A DNA stretch of 64,000 nucleotides from Topomyia yanbarensis (taxonomy: Eukaryota > Arthropoda > Insecta > Diptera > Culicidae), in assembly GCF_030247195.1 (NCBI RefSeq), contig NC_080672.1:26295906-26359905 (forward strand), read 5' to 3'. This document shows, in pieces, positions 1 to 10,890 of this stretch. Both the position numbers and the translations under genes were made by a program. Under the pieces are notes generated by a model, which made no database searches, was not told where the DNA came from, and saw only the letters and a list, made by a program, of their open reading frames with translations. Position 1 is the stretch's first letter, and each line of letters starts with the position of its first letter.

Positions 1-65
1 TGAATGTGTTGAAAGGAGGTAGTTTTAAATGTATGGATGTGACATCCGTTGACAAATAAAATGAA

Positions 66-368
66 TTGTTCATTGCAAAGGAAATAGAGATTGACTGTGA
101 TTCCTCTGTTTCTATTATTACTAATACAAAGTATTTTTCGTTATTTACAAAACCTTTGCAGAAATCCTCCGAGCAATTGGTAATTGCCAATGATGCAAAA
201 ATAGTTAAAATTTTGGAGGTTGAAGTCAGAGTTGACTTTAAAGGAAATCAGAAAAATTTAAAACTTGTGCTTAATGGCAACATTAATTGGATTCCTCTGT
301 TTGGTAGATCAAGGTCGAATGCTTTTATTCTAAACTGGAGAAGATTTTTCTCAATTTTTTTATGTTAG
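66..368 (+). pseudogene. Gypsy-type aspartic protease fragment
   Basis: The 100-residue frame contains DCDSSVSII, which aligns with the D-[ST]-G-[AS] active-site block of retropepsins followed by a hydrophobic pair. Near the end IPLFGRSRSNAFILNW resembles the family's hydrophobic-LGRDWLDALxLNW block. The active-site Gly is replaced (DCDSS), so the enzyme would probably be inactive. The frame stops at 366-368 where RT should follow, and no start context suggests an independent gene. This is a pol relic, not a cellular protease. Confidence 0.55.
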
Positions 369-599
369 ATGATGAAACTGAAAATAGTACTTGTTCAAAT
401 GACTTTGAAATAGAAGAAAAGTTTGAAAATTCATTTAAAGGAATTTTTTTTTGTCGGTAAATGATTGTGAAGCAGATCTGGAAATAATATATAATAAATA
501 TAAATCAGCTATCAATTTTCGATACAATTTGTCAATGGATTATTACAGCATTGCTTCAGTGGCAAAGAATAATAAATTTCAGCAGCAGTTTAATGACAT

Positions 600-1405
600 G
601 CGATTGGTTGAAAAATATTTACAAGAGCTTTACTAATGTAATTTCACATCAGCATAATTTGAATTTTCCTAAGAGGTGTTTGTTTTATAAGGACAAATTA
701 TTTGTGCCGCAGTTTTGGCAAAGCAAGCTTTTAAAATCCTTACAAGCCAATCGCGGAAATTTTGTTTCTTTTTCCACGGTATTTGGAGAATAACTTCTCA
801 AAGGGGGTGGAATTATGGTGGATTGTGGCAGTAGCACATTTTGCGCTGTTTTGTTTGTTAATTGTTTTTGTTTTGGACGGTGATCTTCAGTCCAACTCAC
901 AAACTTCCAAGGCCGTTATAAGTAAGGCAAACAAACGCAGGAAAATATTAAAGATGGTATTGAACAAGTTTTTGCTTGAAAAAGATGTTAATGTGTTGGA
1001 TATTGAGGATCAGATAAATTTATTGTTAATCATATTTCATAGCTTTTCGACAAGCGATGGACGATTTCCATCTGAGAAGATTTTCTCATTTACTTTTAGG
1101 ACACAATTTGACAAAGAGTTATATGCTAAATTTAACACAAATAGTACAGCATGTACTACAAGAACAACCAAATGACATGGTTATATCAAAAGGCAATTCT
1201 GCTATTAATGTAGCGAATTCTTTGGATAGTATGAAGACGGGGTAGTACAAAAACCGCAATCCTCATCATCATACTCGATTAATTAAAGCGCCATTTTTAA
1301 GACAAATCTCTAAATATATTTTACAGGATACTGAAAACGTGCGGGTCAATACTCACGAAAGTCAGCTTAAGGCGGAAAATTGGGACTTAATGGTTCGATA
1401 GAATA
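600..1405 (+). pseudogene. Gypsy-type integrase remnants
   Basis: Around 640-770 one frame reads CLFYKDKLFVPQF followed by LLKSL, typical of the spacer before the integrase zinc-binding domain. At about 930-1080 another frame reads VLNKFLLEKDVNVLDIEDQI then TSDGRFPSEKIFSF, the conserved end of the gypsy integrase core. At 1166-1400 NPHHHTRLIKAPFLRQISKY then NVRVNTHESQ resembles the integrase C-terminal domain. Several frame changes and stops separate the blocks, and the DDE core is not preserved. Confidence 0.5.
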
Positions 1406-1676
1406 TTCGTTTCCCATACCTACTGGTTGGGATGGCAACGTCCAGCGAAGAGAGATACACTGATAGTTTCTCCAACAAGGTTTTCGGACGACGCAATGCA
1501 AGGAGTAAAATAGTGGTACAATTTCGCCAGTATAGGCGTTCGAAAAGTATTGCAGTTAGCAGATCAAGGTTATTATTTTTAATTAGATCAAGTTTAGATA
1601 TTTTATAATGTATCAAACAGAATTGATTTTTGTCAATTCGTTCGTTTATCAGTGTTCAAATTTAAGAGGGAAGAGC

Positions 1677-1874
1677 TGTTGTGTACCTATCTGTATTTAT
1701 TTACCTCACTTAGGGATTGAAAAAATTCAATGTGAAAAGTCGAGCAGTACAACCATAAATAGCTTCGAATAAACAAGAGCTGGTCTTTTTTACAACTGAC
1801 AGTTCTCCGAGTAAGTAAATAATCCGAAAGTCCTATTGTTCGTTTCAAGTAGGGAAGTAAAGTTATATTATACA
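1677..1874 (+). repeat. Probable 3' LTR of the gypsy relic
   Basis: A purine-rich tract (AAGAGGGAAGAGC, 1664-1676) abuts a TGT at 1677, as expected for a polypurine tract next to a 3' LTR. A 198-bp block then ends ...TATTATACA at 1874, giving TGT...ACA termini. AATAAAC near 1769 could be the polyadenylation signal. No second LTR is visible to confirm the limits, so the right boundary is inferred. Confidence 0.4.
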
Positions 1875-2224
1875 GTCTGGCGAAAGTTAGGTTATTACAC
1901 TTCCTTGTGTGACTCCTGATTTGTTGCTAAACTGAGAAGAAACACGAAGATGTAGGAACCATTTTTTCAAACAAATAAAGTCCTGTCAGTCAGTTGACGT
2001 CTATTGGACCGAAGTCATCCTTTAAATTGGCATCCTTTGCAATTCACTGATTCAGGCGAATTCCTCGTTCCACGAAAAGCAGATTTCCGTAAAACCAACA
2101 AGAGACCAACAAGTCCAAGTACAAGTGGTGATTCAACCACATTCAATAGAGGTCAGTCTGTTGAGAAGCGTCGTTTCTCACTCGTTGACCATAGTTGATT
2201 GAAATCCAATATCTTAATGCAGCC

Positions 2225-2345
2225 TTTGATGTGTTGGTACCTCAGACTCAATCTTAGTTGAAATTCCTACAGGTTTCACACAAGGAAGTCACTTAGGACA
2301 GTTGATTTTTGCTTTATTCGTTAAAAACTATGCCATTATGGCGAA
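2225..2345 (+). pseudogene. Possible non-LTR reverse transcriptase scrap
   Basis: One plus-strand frame reads GFTQGSHLGQLIFALFVKN. This resembles the G-[VLI]-PQGSxLGPLLF-x-LFINDI block of non-LTR RTs of the Jockey/CR1 groups. Neither the catalytic FADD block nor flanking motifs are evident, so this is a short isolated relic. Surrounding sequence from 1875 to about 2990 shows nothing else I can assign. Confidence 0.25.
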
Positions 2346-3090
2346 AAAACTGAACACTGAACTGTGTCGCGAATTCGTCTTCGAGAAGGCTACAAATGTT
2401 ACCGAGCAAATAAACAACCTATCAGTAGCCCCAAACAACAGGCTCGTTAGCTGTACGGCCAGGTGTTGACGAAATGTGATGGATGTGTCGTGATCGATAG
2501 AACTGCGACAACCAATTTCGAATTAATGCAGGGACTCGAATTTTACAACGCTACTGCTCACGGTTTCTAGCAAAATAAAGGATGTTTTTGAAACAAATGG
2601 TTTGGCAAGAGAACTGTTCCTGTGGCAACAAAATCAGCATCAGCAGTCCCATGATGGCCCAATTACGTTATGGCCAAATCTAGCCAGCTGTCATAACATC
2701 AAGGACTTGCTTCAATGGTCGACAAAGGGGTCCAGTTGTGTGTGTATTTTTTGTTATTTGGTGGTAAAGCTTTTACGCCGACCCAGCACGCGTTGAATAG
2801 TTAGACCATAGTCGTCCACTTCGAGTGATTTCGTCCATCGTGTACCAGAGTGAGGGACTCTGAACAGAAAAGATAACTCTGAACCCTACTCCTCTAACCT
2901 CCACCAAGGAGTCCGACAATTGCCTGATCCCTTTGAATTCCATTTGAAATGACTACTTTGGATTCCATTTGAAATGACTACTTCAGGGGGAGGCTGTGCT
3001 TATGCACTTCACTTGATTCTAGGTGTAACTGGTCGTGCTGCACGGCATGATATTCTACATGCGCTCCACTCGGCGTTGACCAGTTGGATG
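2346..3090. other. Unassigned stretch, no supported gene
   Basis: Only short frames are present. A local duplication of about 28 bp (tttgaattccatttgaaatgactac, then tttggattccatttgaaatgactac) occurs at about 2932-2984. Nothing else is recognised. Confidence 0.5.
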
Positions 3091-3094
3091 CTGT

Positions 3095-3640
3095 GGTCGA
3101 TCCAGCGATTCCGGTTGGAGGGTGGCTTCCCGTTCACTGGTGCCCTGACGACCCTATACTGGTGGTTTGTCGCGTTCGGTGCTGCTCGGCATAATCCCCG
3201 ACGGTGGAGCTAGCCTACCTTGGCGGAGAGTTCCCCGACGAAAGTCGATTCCGGGTTTAGGGTTGACTTCCAGTTCACAGGCGCCCTGACAACTATTTGC
3301 CGATGCTACTTCACGATCTACTCGAACTAGTCTCCGACGGTGGGCCTGGCCTACTCCGACGGAGCAATTTTTCGACGTCGAAAGTTCTCTCGTTAGGTGC
3401 CGAGGTCAGTCCTGCGATTCCGGGGGGAGGATGACTTCCGGTTCTCAGGTGCCCCGACGACCTTTCGTCGACGATATCCCCGGCGATGGATCTAGCCTAC
3501 TGCGGTCGCACCTGCTGGTCTATTTTATCTACCTTCAGCAGACTGACTAGTCGAGTGCCAAGGTCGGTCCGGCGATTCCGGTTGAGTGTAACTTCCGGTG
3601 CATCGGTGCCTCGACGACCCGAAGCCGTGTACTGCTATGT
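3095..3640 (+). repeat. GC-rich imperfect tandem repeat, ~4 units
   Basis: Four diverged units of about 140-170 bp follow each other. Each has a GCGATTCCGG-like start (about 3105, 3246, 3415, 3569) and a GGTGCCCTGACGACC-like block (about 3132, 3273, 3440, 3597). The first three also have a CCCCGACGGTGGAGCTAGCC-like block (about 3197, 3333, 3479). GC content is far above the surrounding AT-rich DNA. Such arrays occur in 5' regions of some retrotransposons, but no partner ORF is attached here. The open frames across it are by-products of GC richness. Confidence 0.6.
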
Positions 3641-3990
3641 TGTTGGTCGTTGCTCCTCTCGCCATCTTTGTTGCAACGCTGACATGATCTGAACGACTAT
3701 TCTGTTCACCGCATCCCATTTTTATTTGTCCCTGCACATTCTTTGGACAATATTGTTCATGTTAACGTCCTAACCGACAATGGTTCTCATTTCGTTTTGC
3801 TCGTGCTCGAATCGCGGGAATTCGAAGAGCACGTGCTAAGACATTTACTTAGCATCTGTTTAGAGCGTACAGGGTTCTCCAAGGGCTGTACAATACCGGG
3901 AAAAAATATTTGTGAACTGTACACGGCTGGTGGATGAATCAACTTGTGTCGTTACCTACTACTAGCAGAGCAAATTATTTTCATTTCTGA
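3641..3990. other. Unassigned stretch
   Basis: A 64-residue frame at 3743-3937 has no recognisable domain. There is a short inverted match gctcgaatcgcgggaattcg / gagcacgtgc but no clear element ends. Confidence 0.4.
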
Positions 3991-3997
3991 TAGAGAG

Positions 3998-4150
3998 TAG
4001 CATGCACGACGAAAAACCGGATTTTAAACACCCGCCCGTAACCAGTTCGTGATTCTTTACTGCTAACTTCATGCACCGAGCCGAAAAAAACGGATTTTAC
4101 AACACCCAACTAAAACCAGTTCGTGATTGGTTACCGCTAATTTCGTGCAC
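3998..4150 (+). repeat. Two-unit imperfect tandem repeat
   Basis: Two units of about 75 bp share GCACGACGAAAAACCGGATTTTA / GCACCGAGCCGAAAAAAACGG starts, ACCAGTTCGTGATT in the middle and CCGCTAATTTCGTGCACCGA-type ends. They are diverged by small substitutions. Function unknown; probably part of a decayed repeat. Confidence 0.55.
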
Positions 4151-4729
4151 CGAACCACACATCTTGAACAAAATAATTGTAATTTTAGTCGGTTTCTATT
4201 AGTCGACCTAGTTGAATAACCGGAGACTACATTTCAACATTTTTCCTGCATTCGTGAACGTTTTTCCTAATAAATCGCTGTTTTAGGCTTTTAAAATTGT
4301 ATTAAAAAATTCTCATCTACAAAACAAACATAAAAAAGGAATTGTTAAGGTATTGTTAAGGAATTGTTAAGGTAAAAACTAATTACGATCAATTAAAAAA
4401 CAAAAAAATAAAGACAATCGGTTGAGTGGTATTTCAGGAATCGTGATCACGGCAAAACCATTTTTTTTTAAATCGGTATTTCGAGATAATCGAGTTTAAA
4501 ATTACCACTGCGCTTGGTAGATGAAGCACGCCTGGAAGCGCTGTAACTTTCGATCTATTTCTCAGATCTCTATAAAAATTTGGAAAAATATTCTCAAGGA
4601 GTTGTACTTTCAGATAAAGTAATAAAAAAATCGATTTTTTGAAAAATAAAAAAGGTATGTAACCCCTTAAGCTTCATACACACAGTATATATGCGTCCTT
4701 ATTCCAATTTTAATAACGAGACACGAAAT
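4151..4729. other. AT-rich stretch without recognised features
   Basis: Low-complexity A/T runs, and AGGTATTGTTAAGG / AGGAATTGTTAAGG micro-duplication near 4345-4372. No coding frame worth reporting. Confidence 0.5.
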
Positions 4730-4739
4730 CCTTTGAAAT

Positions 4740-5100
4740 ACTGTATAACTTCGCAGAACATCAGATTGCACTAGCTCTTACCATTGTATGGCTAGTAGTA
4801 TTACCTTGAATTAATTTTGATCACTGGCGCCACCATGTGATTGAATTCTGTATTTTTCAAACGAGAAAAGAAAATATTTTTTGCTACTCTACAACTTTGT
4901 AGAACATTCAAATGCTCCATCTCTTACCGTTATACAGATAGGAGTATTCCCTTTAAATTGCTTGGCTCACTACCGCCACCTTGCGGAGAAATCCTGAAAC
5001 TTTCTAATGAAACCAAAAAGTCCTTTTATTCCTCTACAACTTTGTGGAACATCATAGCTTTCTATCTCTCATCGTTTCAGAGATATATGAGTTTTTCCTA
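4740..5100 (+). repeat. Three-unit degenerate repeat, ~145-bp period
   Basis: Three diverged blocks begin with ACTTYGTAGAACAT-like sequence (about 4748, 4902, 5038) and continue with CATCTCTTACC-like sequence. Between them are CTGGCGCCACCATGTG and CACTACCGCCACCTTGCGG. This phrase composition (Chinese-box units naming a paired ACTTTGT and a CTAGCGGCG-type block) is similar to the arms of the foldback elements at 5729-6370 and 50319-51560, so I infer a distant relative of that family. Confidence 0.45.
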
Positions 5101-5149
5101 ACTTTGTCCCACCTTCACTCGTGGTTCACATACATGAGATAAGCGGAGT

Positions 5150-5545
5150 ACGCCCTTTGCGAATGTTAAGCAGCAGTATCCAACTTTAAACGTTAATAAC
5201 TCTTTAACAGTTGGTTGAATTGTCTTGCAGTCTTCGACAAACTTGTTCAGCATATCTTCAAAAGCTTAACTCCTTGCTAGGTCAGTGTTCGAAAGTTTAC
5301 AGCGATCTCTAGCGGCGATTTTGTGAACTGCGAGTGTTTCCCCATACATTTTGGCCAAAAATCCCATACAAACTTTAAGCTCTTTGGGGGAGGGGTTAGG
5401 GTTAACCGATTTCGCTCAAATTTGGACAGTGTCATTTTTTCATGATTTGGAACGACGCTAGCGGGTGTAGGTTGCGAAATTTGTTTTTCATATAAATCAT
5501 TGTCACCCTCAGAGCCTAAAATTCTCATACCTATTCAATGAACGA
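5150..5545 (-). repeat. Diverged relative of the foldback-element arm
   Basis: The order of blocks matches the right arm of the 5729-6370 element: TTAATAACT, GTCTTCGACAAA, CTAGCGGCGA, CCATACAAACTTTAAGC, then GATTTCGCTCAAATTTGGA. Spacing is also similar. No terminal repeats or target duplication can be placed, so this is a fragment. The 83-residue minus-strand frame over it is not a gene. Confidence 0.45.
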
Positions 5546-5728
5546 CGAAATTCAGAGAATTCATCTTGATCCTTTCCTTGTCTCTTTCGTCGCAAAATGC
5601 ATGAAAAAATAAAACAATAAAGGCGATGTCCCCTCCTCTCTCGATTCTACGAAAACGAGTAGCAGCAGCAGCGACTTTCATTTTCCTATGACAATCCGAA
5701 TTTCAATTTCGTTTTGATGCATGGTCAG

Positions 5729-6370
5729 TAGAGTGACAGAAAAAAATGACCCCCATCGTCCCACTCCTGAGTCGATTCCTAGTCCCACCAGGAGTGTCTG
5801 CTCCAAATTTGAGCCAAATCGAACAAGTCTAGCTACCGGACCAACGTGCTTGAAGTTTGGATGGGATTTTTCGACAATTTACATGGAGAAAACCCACTTA
5901 TTATGTACTGCAATTCTTCCGAACATACTATTCATCTAAATCTAACCATTAATCCACAAAAATGTTTAGTTTGTTAGAACCTAGTACTGATACACTATCA
6001 TGCACTGCTAGGCCCCATGCAAAACTGACTCAAACATCACTTCGTTAAAAGTTCAATAACTTTTCCTATTGGAGTCGGATCGCTTTGCAGACTTCAACAA
6101 AGTTGTAGATAATAAAATTATCTTCTTAAGTTTCACTTTTAGTGGTAATCTGATTATACAGTGCCACCTAGCGGCGAAAATGTGAGCAAAGGGGTTTTCT
6201 CCATGTAAATTGTCGAAAAATCCCATACAAACTTCAAGCACGTTGGTCCGGTAGCTAGACTTGTCCGATTTGCTTCAAATTTGGAGTAAGTACTCCTGGT
6301 GGGACTAGGAATGGACTCAGGGTTGGCCCGATTGAGTTTTCAAAAATTCATTATTTTTCTGGGCAGTCTA
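5729..6370. mobile_element. hAT-type foldback MITE, copy 1 (642 bp)
   Basis: The element starts TAGAGTGACAGAAAAAAATG and ends with the inverted counterpart ...TTTTTCTGGGCAGTCTA. Long inverted arms follow; for example CTAGTCCCACCAGGAGT (about 5780) pairs with ACTCCTGGTGGGACTAG (about 6291). It is flanked by the perfect 8-bp direct repeat ATGGTCAG (5721-5728 and 6371-6378). Eight-bp duplications and TAG-starting termini fit the hAT superfamily. It has no transposase and appears to be an internal-deletion version of the 1242-bp copy at 50319-51560. Confidence 0.85.
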
Positions 6371-6529
6371 ATGGTCAGTAATTTGCGATTATCATTCATT
6401 AAATGAAATTAATGCAATGTGCATCTAATAATACAACTAGAACATAGTTAAAATGAGAAATATGCACACCGATCAGGCTTCCGTCTTACAATACCATCTG
6501 TTTTCGCACATCAAAGCGTCTGTATGGTT

Positions 6530-6903
6530 TGTCGGTGAAGATTCTTTTTCTGCCTAGTAAAACTCTGGTACTTTCTGGTTTACACTTTTACTGTTTATTG
6601 TAGCGAACTATATCAGACTGGCAGACACGGAGAACACGGAGGACGGTTAGCGAGCGAACTTAGACTGTATTGTAACGTTTATAGACGGACTAACGGATAC
6701 GGAATAACGAACGACTGTACTAACTAAACTGTATTGACAAAGTAACTTAAAAACGTATAAACGAAAAGAACGTGAAAACGTGCCTGACCTGCTGCGAGCT
6801 AGGCTTTTATAGTCCTGCTGTACCCTTTGATGACTGTAGATTAGTTCAACCGGAAACCCTTTTCTGACCGGAAACACATACTGACGACGATATATGACTG
6901 ACA
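6530..6903 (-). repeat. Possible solo LTR
   Basis: Read on the minus strand the block starts TGTCAGTCATATATCG and ends CTTCACCGACA. It contains a TATAAAAGCC box (near 6815), a GC-richer region downstream, and CAATAAACAG (near 6598) as a candidate polyadenylation signal. These are LTR-like features in the right order. No 5-bp target duplication, second LTR or coding sequence is visible, so the boundaries and the assignment are tentative. A host promoter is an alternative. Confidence 0.3.
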
Positions 6904-6979
6904 GAAAGGCAAAATATCCTCACTACCACTACGATGAATCAATCTGATCTAAAGTGCATGCCGATGGCACTTATGTTGT

Positions 6980-7420
6980 GGGTACAGTGAAACTCTATTA
7001 CTGTGTTGATAAGAAATTGGACATAGGCGCAAACACCATCATTAGCTCGCAAATCTACAGAATCGAGCATCGACAACTAAATATCATTGCTAGTGTATTT
7101 TCGTTTCCCCAGCAGTAAGGTCAATATCGAAGTTACCAATATCATTATGAATCTCAAAGCGAAAACGAGCATGCGGAGAAAATAATGAAAACGCTCTGCT
7201 ACATGCTTGCTTTGTCCTAACCGCTGTCTCATTTTCGATTTCGCAAAGTGCTAGTGGTATGGAAAGAAGCTTCGTTCTTTCGTCAGTTTCGCCTGATTTC
7301 GGCAAATGAAAAAAACATTTTCCGACTCTGGTCACCCTAGTGTACGTATGTGTGTGTATGTGCGAGTGTGTGTATGTGACGTACAACACGTACAACATAT
7401 TAAAATTACTCTAGTTTGCG
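6980..7420. other. Unassigned, with short (TG)n-like tract
   Basis: A GTRTGT-rich run lies at 7343-7385. The phrase ACTCTGGTCACCCTAGTGT just before it resembles DNA-transposon ends (CAGGGTGACC type), but a partner end was not found. Confidence 0.3.
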
Positions 7421-7424
7421 GGTC

Positions 7425-7960
7425 TGGATCACTAATGATAAATCAAAGCAGCTTTGACCATATTGGCCACCCATGACGGTTCATGATGCCTCCGGGGAAC
7501 TCGCCAAGTTTCTAAGCTAATATCACACCTATTACCCAGCGAATTTTCTACCGATTTTTACAAACTTGATTTCAAATGAAAGATGCAGTAATGCCATTAA
7601 CTGCTGCTGAATTTCATTCGGTTCTGACTCTTGGTTCCGTAGTTACAGGTTGGTTAGTAAGGTTACACTGGAATTTCCCGTATAAATCGGTACAATTGTA
7701 ACACCGCAGAGGCTAAAAATTATTTAAATGGTCACCAAATTACTTCGATTCGCACATCTAGATCACTGATTGCCAATCAATCTTTCTTTGGACATATGGT
7801 CCACTATTGACGATTCCGGAAGTCCCGGATTCCGGGCATATTCCACAATTTAAGTCACATCGGTTCTTCGGTGACGAATGAACCGATGTTCTCAAAGAAA
7901 GTCTCAAATGAAAGGCAACATTTACGGTGTCGCCACAGCCGTTTGGCCCGCTAGAACACA
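7425..7960 (-). repeat. Mosquito-type MITE relic (GGCCACCYACGACGGTTC family)
   Basis: The block GGATCACTAATGATAAATCA then TTGGCCACCCATGACGGTTC is also found at 44155-44205. Later parts (GGTTCCGTAGTTACAGGTTG, then AGTCTCAAATGAAAGG) recur in the copies at 30.9 kb and 44 kb. No protein-coding frame. A non-autonomous repeat related to the ones at 30367-31155 and 43752-44390. Confidence 0.45.
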
Positions 7961-8024
7961 TTAGCACACGCGACAGTCAAACAAACACGCGATCGAACAC
8001 GTTAACGTACAAACGCTCGAGCAC

Positions 8025-8052
8025 TTCGCGATGATACACGCGATCGCGAAGT
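8025..8052. repeat. Short inverted repeat
   Basis: CTTCGCGAT and ATCGCGAAG form a perfect 9-bp inverted pair around a 10-nt spacer, next to a run of phrases containing CGATCG and CACGCGA (7960-8050). Probably part of a repeat; no function can be assigned. Confidence 0.4.
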
Positions 8053-8231
8053 TCCTACGCCCGCATATACCTGTACCGTACAATGAATATCACATTCAGA
8101 ATCACGGCCCGCTTCAATTGGCCTTAAGTAGTGCTTTAGTAGATGACTTTTCTGATTCTGATGGAGAGCCCTTTCGAGAACCTAGCTCTTTAGCTTTATT
8201 AGGACAAATTACTCGACTCATCATTAACTAG
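8031..8231 (+). CDS. Short hypothetical frame, 66 aa
   Basis: The frame has an acidic, coding-like second half (LVDDFSDSDGEPFREPSS then LALLGQITRLII) and stops at TAG 8229-8231. The first 10 residues overlap the inverted repeat, so the ATG may be fortuitous. I do not recognise the protein. It could be the end of a terminal exon or of a decayed element gene. No splice acceptor with a strong pyrimidine tract is obvious upstream. Confidence 0.15.
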   Translation: MIHAIAKFLRPHIPVPYNEYHIQNHGPLQLALSSALVDDFSDSDGEPFREPSSLALLGQITRLIIN

Positions 8232-9485
8232 AGTAAACAAAACAACTCCCGTAGCCATTTATTTTATATCATCAAACCAAACATTTGACCTATTCGGCGG
8301 AAATCGACAAATCTGATTTCCCGCAAGCAACTTAAGACATTATTCGAACATAATTCTCCCACCAACAGCAGCATTGATGACTTGTCAGCCCATAAACGGA
8401 AGCCCATTTGCAGTTACTTCGTGCGGCTTAGAACTCACTTGACCTTTGGAAGGTTACATTACGAACGCCGTCTTTCTTTTTTTTGGCAGCCTTTCAGGAA
8501 ATATAAAAGCATGTAATAGCTTCCCGACCGGGGCATTATCGTCCTACTCGTCTCACCGGCTGGCATTGTTGGCTCGGGCGGAGACAAAGCAGCAATTTTA
8601 TGGCGTTGTCATGAAATTTTCAACGCCATAACCAAGCGTCAATGTGTTCCCACAGCCGCCCCCCACTCGACTCGACTCGACTCGACAGATAGACAAATAT
8701 TTACGCATTGAAAATTTGCTACTTTTCTGCCTGTGTACGAGAGTGTACCAACTGCGCCTACTGTGCGACAGGCTTTATTATTTTCGTTTTTCGTATTAAA
8801 AAGCTCGTCTCATTTGAATACCCTTGGGTTGTGTAGCTTTTGTCATTTCTATGCCACCCTGTTTCGACTATAGATGGGATGGCGGGTGTGAAGTGAAAGC
8901 GAACATTCTGCGGCAACTGAAGACTTAATTTGCGAATCAATGCTTACTGTGCGTTTATGCTTTGCTCCCTGGTGGGTTTAAGCTGGCGAGACAGGTTCAC
9001 TCTGGAAAAAAAATCAATTTCAATTGATACGAGAAGAGAATACGAATCGGAACAATTGGCGGGAAGATCTACGCAACGAAAAGAAGCTAACGATTGAAAA
9101 TGTGGAATTGAATGATGCTTGGGTTTTTTCAGGACAAGTTACAAGTTTGTATTGTTACAACTATAAAAATGATCCACGAAAAATGGGAATCTGAATAAGA
9201 TTTTACTAGTTTCCTAAAATGAAACTAACAATTGCTGAAAATGGTGTTTGATCTATACTAGCGTTAAATACAGGTTCTTAGGTTGTCCTAAGCAGATATT
9301 ATTATGTATTTGGAAGTCATTTTTCTATGGAACTTGTGGTTGCTCGGAAACAGTTAATTTATTGAACAAGCACATATGAATCTGTCTTTGAACGGTGCTA
9401 AGGGGTTCTGTAGAATGGTCGTTCCATGTATTTTATATTAAATCGTGAGGTAGGAATGAATTGGTTAGTTCCAGGCTAGGGTAAT
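8232..9485. other. Apparently low-copy non-coding stretch
   Basis: Contains ATATAAAAGC (8499-8508), a (CTCGA)4-like pentamer run near 8666-8685 and no long frames. No element ends recognised. It may be true intergenic or intronic sequence. Confidence 0.4.
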
Positions 9486-9489
9486 CATG

Positions 9490-9779
9490 TTTTTGAAAAT
9501 AAATTTCAAAAACATTATTATCAGCGACTTTAGCTTGTAGCTCGATTGGTTTGAGATAAAGTTAGAAGATTGCTGTTTCCAACAACCAAAATCATTGGTC
9601 ACGAAATTCAGTGTGGTTTATGCTTCTGTCCCAGCCGGTGTGAAGCGAACGACAAATAAAGTTACTTTTATATTGTGTTCCTTGTCTGAAGAACGAGGGA
9701 AACTTCTACTATACTATGCTCTAGTAATCTGTCGAGATGAGTGAGTCGCAGAAGCAAGAAGTGGTGCACCGGCCAAATA
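9490..9779 (+). repeat. Left part of an interrupted hAT-like repeat copy
   Basis: This block is the reverse complement, with divergence, of about 20021-20325. Shared phrases include GGTCACGAAATTCAGTGTG, GCGAAGCGAACGACAAA, ACTTTTATATTGTGT and TAATCTGTCGAGAT. It stops exactly at TA 9778-9779 and its continuation resumes after TA 22253-22254. It is therefore the left half of one repeat copy split by the 9780-22252 insertion. Confidence 0.75.
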
Positions 9780-9785
9780 CACTAA

Positions 9786-9972
9786 GGTTTTTTTTACACG
9801 AGGGATACGTGCCGTGTAAAAAATCCGTGTAAAAAAAACCGCGTTAATTGCGAAATCCGTGTAAAAAAAACCGTGTTAATTCCGAAAACCGTGTAAAAAA
9901 CCGCGGTAATTCCGGAATCCGTGCAAAAAAACGCGTTAATTTCAAAAACCGTGCAAAAAAAAAATACTGCGT
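9786..9972. repeat. CCGTGTAAAAAA minisatellite in the left MITE end
   Basis: Short units of the form CCGTGTAAAAAAAACCGYGTTAATTSCGAAA repeat about five times with small variations. The same vocabulary fills the right MITE end at 21925-22245. This is a DNA-level repeat; the frames on either strand through it are artefacts. Confidence 0.75.
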
Positions 9973-10129
9973 TACATTGAATGCAAAAGACTTTGAACGA
10001 TTTTTGAATTTTGTTTGCACGGATTTCGCAATTACATACCACGGTTTCTGCATTCATTCTATGTCTTTTTAAATATGTACAAAAAACTTAGAAGATTGTT
10101 GAACAATGTAGACGAATCTTGAAGATTGA

Positions 10130-10890
10130 AGTCGGTACTTCAAGGATATGGGTGTTTTCAGAACAGGATTAACGCCTAGACGCCAAACTAAGATGGCACC
10201 TTTCGGTTAAGTGAAATTCTCTAAAACCCAATCAATATGAGTATTGTCGGAACGGGCTTGATGAGTGTATAATAGAGATCAATACCCGAAGATATTTTGT
10301 AATACATGATGACTACTTCCGGCATAGGAAAATTTTATATAGCTAAGACAATATGGAATGTTTTGGAACCGGATGACTAAGCAGTTTCCAGATGTCTACA
10401 TCTGAAGCCATTTTAAGATCCAAGATTTCAACTTACCGAAAATACATATACACTAGGTTTTTTTACACTAGGTTTTTTTTACACGGGTGATACATACCGT
10501 ATAAAAAGTGCAAATCACCGCGATAATTGCGGACTCCATGTAAAAAACAGTGTTAATGTAACTACAAAATGCGCAATAAACACGGTTTTGGCGGAAACAA
10601 TCTATATTCTTTTGAAAGTAAAAAACTTAGAAAATTACAGAATGAGAGATAACGACTGGTCTTGGAGATTCCTTTTGAAAATCAAGATGGCAAGTTCAGG
10701 TTCAGCGGAATTCTCAATAATTCAGTCAATATTAGTGCTTTCGGAACGGGATTAGCACGTAGATGCCAGAGATCGAAGTCAGATGGCATTTTGAAACCAA
10801 AGATGACGATTTCCGATTTTGTGGATAATAATAAAAAAACCTATGAGAATTTTCGAAATGGGATTAGGGCGATGTCTGGCCCGTAAACCA
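10130..10890 (+). repeat. Degenerate ~90-120-bp repeats plus a second MITE end
   Basis: The phrase TATGRGTRTTTTCGGAACGG followed by GATTAGCRCGTAGATGCC recurs at about 10148, 10237, 10351, 10727 and 10847 with increasing divergence. Between them, at 10449-10530, is another copy of the MITE end (ACACTAGGTTTTTTTTACAC, then GGGTGATACATACCGT). The 74-residue frame at 10662-10886 falls on this repeat and is not a gene. Confidence 0.5.

Larger units (their letters stand above)
1..1874 (+). mobile_element. Ty3/gypsy-type LTR retrotransposon relic (3' part)
   Basis: Fragments of a gypsy-type pol lie in order on the plus strand: a retropepsin-like stretch at 66-368, a pre-integrase-like stretch near 640-770, an integrase-like stretch at 930-1400, then a purine-rich tract and a probable LTR. 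Frames are broken by stops and shifts, and most of the RT, the RNase H and the central integrase are missing. The copy is old and defective. The family assignment rests on motif order and on sequence resemblance I recognise by eye. It may extend left beyond the window. Confidence 0.6.

Noticed and set aside
3743..3937. Possible RT fragment (LVLESREFEEHVLRHL)
   Set aside because: Only a loose resemblance to a gypsy RT helix; no flanking RT motifs.
9786..9972. CRISPR-like array of short repeats
   Set aside because: Units are contiguous, variable and A-rich, with no unique spacers, in a eukaryotic transposon setting.
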